From Prinia subflava (lineage: Eukaryota; Chordata; Aves; Passeriformes; Cisticolidae), in NCBI RefSeq assembly GCF_021018805.1, contig NC_086251.1, positions 43,718,767-43,782,766 of the forward strand: DNA of 64,000 nt. Reading direction: 5' to 3'. Positions within the stretch are counted from its first letter, which is position 1, and every line of letters begins with the position of its first letter. Made by a program: the position numbers and the translations under genes. Below the pieces are notes generated by a model. The model was not told the origin of the DNA. It saw only the letters and a list, made by a program, of their open reading frames with translations, and did no database searches. This document shows positions 61,316-64,000 of this stretch, piece after piece.

Positions 61316-64000
61316 AACTGGGGAATGGTAACTTACTGCAAAATTATTGTGTGTTGGTTTAACAACAGCCTCTCCAGTTCTGCTTGTTAATGTTAGCTAA
61401 AAATATACTGTGCCTCTGTAAACATGCAGAGAATAGCACCTGACACCAAGAAGTTAAATACTTTTCTCATTTTGGCATTGATGTTGTCTCCAGAGGACAT
61501 ATTAATCAAAGGTGGTGGGAGATATAAGAAAAGACTATACCATCATTAAAACTTAAAGTGACTTATACCCATCTATTTTTTCTCCAGACAGCAGTACTAA
61601 TCCATTCACAGAGCTATATTAATGAGTCACACTTCAGCTTATTTTCTGAAGTGTAAGAAAATTTGAGAAGACAGTGTACACTGCAGTGGTAATTCAAGAA
61701 CTGAAAAACTGCTGCAAAAAAAAGAAATTGATGCAAGTATCCCTGGTTAAAAAAAGGCAACAAAACCAATCCTAAAGCCCTCTGAGACAGTACACAAAAA
61801 TGTCTCTTGGTATAATCTATTTTATTGGCCAGGGATGTTTCATTATGGAAAACACTCTTACATATTCTCTGAGGACGTATACATACTTTGAAATCCAATA
61901 GGCTATTTAGCCATAACTTTTTTCTTCTTCTTCTGATGTGAATAGAGAGTAAAATTTGTATCTGCTGCCTGCATCTGCTACAGCTAATTTTTCAATTTAT
62001 ATAAATAAATAACCTGCCAAAACTAATTACTTCTCTTCAAATTCTAAATACATTCCTTTTCCTTTTCCTTCCCACTCATCTGTCTTACTTTAATTATTTT
62101 TGCTTCAGTTGTCATTTTAGGAGCTGGTTTGGTCTAAAAAGGGATGGTTGTATATGTATTGCTATTTTAATTTAATTATGATTGCTGCTTTTTTTTCTTG
62201 TTTTCTGGAGGCAGAAATGAAATGGATGCTCATATAACAGTGCTCTTGATTTGATGGATAAGAAGTTGTTGTGATCCAACATTACCTACTAAAAAATTCC
62301 AGCAGAAACCCTCAGCCCAGGGTTTACAAAACTGTTGGGTTGATTTAGAAGAATTAGCCTCTCAAATCCCATTTCAGTCCATGGGACTGTAATCTCTGGT
62401 GCATGATTAGTCTGCAGAAAGACTGATTCAGGAATGCATTGTCTGGCCCTGTTGGTTAACAGTGCAAAATTAAAGTATCAGAGATATCAGTGAGCTACAT
62501 AATCCTGAGTGTGACTGATTCTTTGTGGATTTAATGAAAATATTTATGCTTTTACAGAATTCATATCATGAAGCATCCCAGTGATGATGTGATTTTACAC
62601 TTTTTTTTAATATCTGTTCCTTCTTTGGGTGTCTTCAGGTTTAGACTTGTACTTCTGTTTTTTAACAATGCTGATATAAGCATATATAACCTGAACTACT
62701 GGACTCTTGGAGAAGAAAGGACAGGACATTTGAGAGGAAAGTTTACCCAGCAGTTCTGCTGCAAAGGTATTAGCAGTAGCCCAGCCCAGGGAAATAAAGT
62801 TTTGTCTTAAGTAGACTTGAACTTATGTTTGTTATACTTAAGGCAAGTAGCTGATAAACTAGCTGTGAGGGATTTTGTGGTGGTAGAAAGTACACATTGT
62901 TATTCTAATCTTTTTCAAGCTATTTCTCTCTAAATGAAGTAAGTAATTAAGTGAGAAGGCCAAATTGAATTCAGCATATATATGCTGTACTTCCAAGTTG
63001 ACTGCAAAGGCAGCAGGTCCACAGCTGCTGTAACTGCAAGGATGCATTACATTTGCAGTTCTATACCTGTGTGTAGAACAGGTTGATAACAGTGCCATTT
63101 AACCTGCTTCCCTCCTGGAGAGGAGAGGGCCAGGCTTGCATCTCTTAGTCCAGATACTGGTGACAGCAGTTTTCTAAAGAGACCCTCTAAAATGAAGTGA
63201 CGAGGATAATTTTGTTCTAGGTCATTGTTACAGAAGATATTCAGGGAACTAGATGATATTTAAGGTTCTGCCCATCACAACCTATTCCGTGATTCCCTCC
63301 AAGTCCCATCTGTCTGCTTTCCTTGCACATCCTTGCCCACCTCACTTCTTACTCATCCAACCTTCTCTTCAAGGATGTTCCTATGCTGAGAGTAACCCTT
63401 CCTATGTTAGACTTGCTAGTCTTTGTTTTTTTAACATAGCGCTGAGATCCATTTGATTTGGTAATGTTAGATGGACCTTTGTCTTGTGTTGTAATTTGCC
63501 ATATAATACTTACATTCTTCTTGTCTCATTTCAAAAAGAGCTCTTCCAGTCTCATTCTGCTTCACCAAGGTCAGTGTCTGTCCTGCAACCCCAGGCTACT
63601 CAGGGAGGTGAAACCTTATTAAACCACAAGTCAGTTGAGGTTCTGGAGACAAGACTTCACCTTAACATTTTGACACCAAATAACATTCTTCCTGTTTATG
63701 TGACTGAAAAGAAAACCAATGTCATTATCTGCTCTATGAAGTGTTAGCTGTGTTTTTAATACCAAATAATATATTCTTTCATGTGTCCTGTGGGAACACT
63801 CTAACTGTAACACCTGGAACCCCCATTTCTCAATGCATTCTGAGAAGATCCCCAAAATACGTCTTTAGTATAATCCAGTTTATCTTTGAAGAGCGTTCAT
63901 TAATCCATTTATATTTAAACGCAATTTCATAAATACATTTGCTAAGGCACCTTGTAGCTTACATAATTTCTTTCAAACAAAGATTTGTGTTACTTCTTTT
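61316..64000. other. Unique AT-rich noncoding DNA
   Basis: No gene is supported; longest open frame 94 codons (61614-61898, minus). Short pyrimidine repeats occur at 61920-61934 (TTC units) and 62045-62070 (CCTTTT units). No repeat family recognised up to the window end. Confidence 0.6.

Overview
The window looks like a 64 kb AT-rich, gene-poor stretch of a sauropsid nuclear genome, most likely a bird. The main evidence is truncated CR1 retrotransposon copies that end in the CR1-specific octamer tail (ATTCTATG-type units; CATAGAAT when inverted). There are few other recognisable repeats and no bacterial features such as operons, Shine-Dalgarno sites or long ORFs. I found no protein-coding exon, tRNA, rRNA, CRISPR array or intact mobile element. 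Outside repeats the longest open frames are about 100-119 codons, which is about what chance gives in six frames of AT-rich DNA. The window is therefore intergenic (a gene desert) or lies inside a very large intron, and the sequence alone cannot decide which.

Layout. 0-12 kb: unique AT-rich DNA with one inverted CR1 tail (3.3 kb), an exact CTCF-consensus match (5.67 kb) and two enhancer-like blocks (7.6-8.2 and 10.1-10.3 kb). 12-16 kb: two old CR1 tails, one apparently folded back on itself (12.2 kb), a near-consensus CTCF site (12.41 kb) and a perfect palindrome enclosing a kappaB-type site (15.23 kb). 22.5-23.6 kb: the largest CR1 copy, about 1.1 kb, with the dead 3' end of its reverse transcriptase frame. 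27.4-28.2 kb: a GC-richer repeat-like block and a TAATTA-rich direct repeat. 36-38.4 kb: two CpG-enriched, enhancer-like blocks flanking a near-perfect inverted repeat of about 118 bp. 39.6-39.9 kb: a second block sharing a 16-base match with the 27.6 kb block, on the opposite strand. 49.5 kb: an inverted CR1 copy. 51.09-51.77 kb: a 681 bp pentanucleotide tract, (CCTTT)n passing into (CCCTT)n. 56.1-56.4 kb: another enhancer-like block. 59.5-61.3 kb: an AT-rich cruciform-prone site, a 39-base T run, a MIR-like SINE remnant and a CR1 3' end.

No genes here act together. The main interest is structural: the palindrome at 37.5 kb, the long purine/pyrimidine tract at 51 kb whose minus strand reads AAAGG then AAGGG, and several candidate conserved noncoding elements that need a cross-species alignment to confirm. 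I found nothing that supports a new multigene system.
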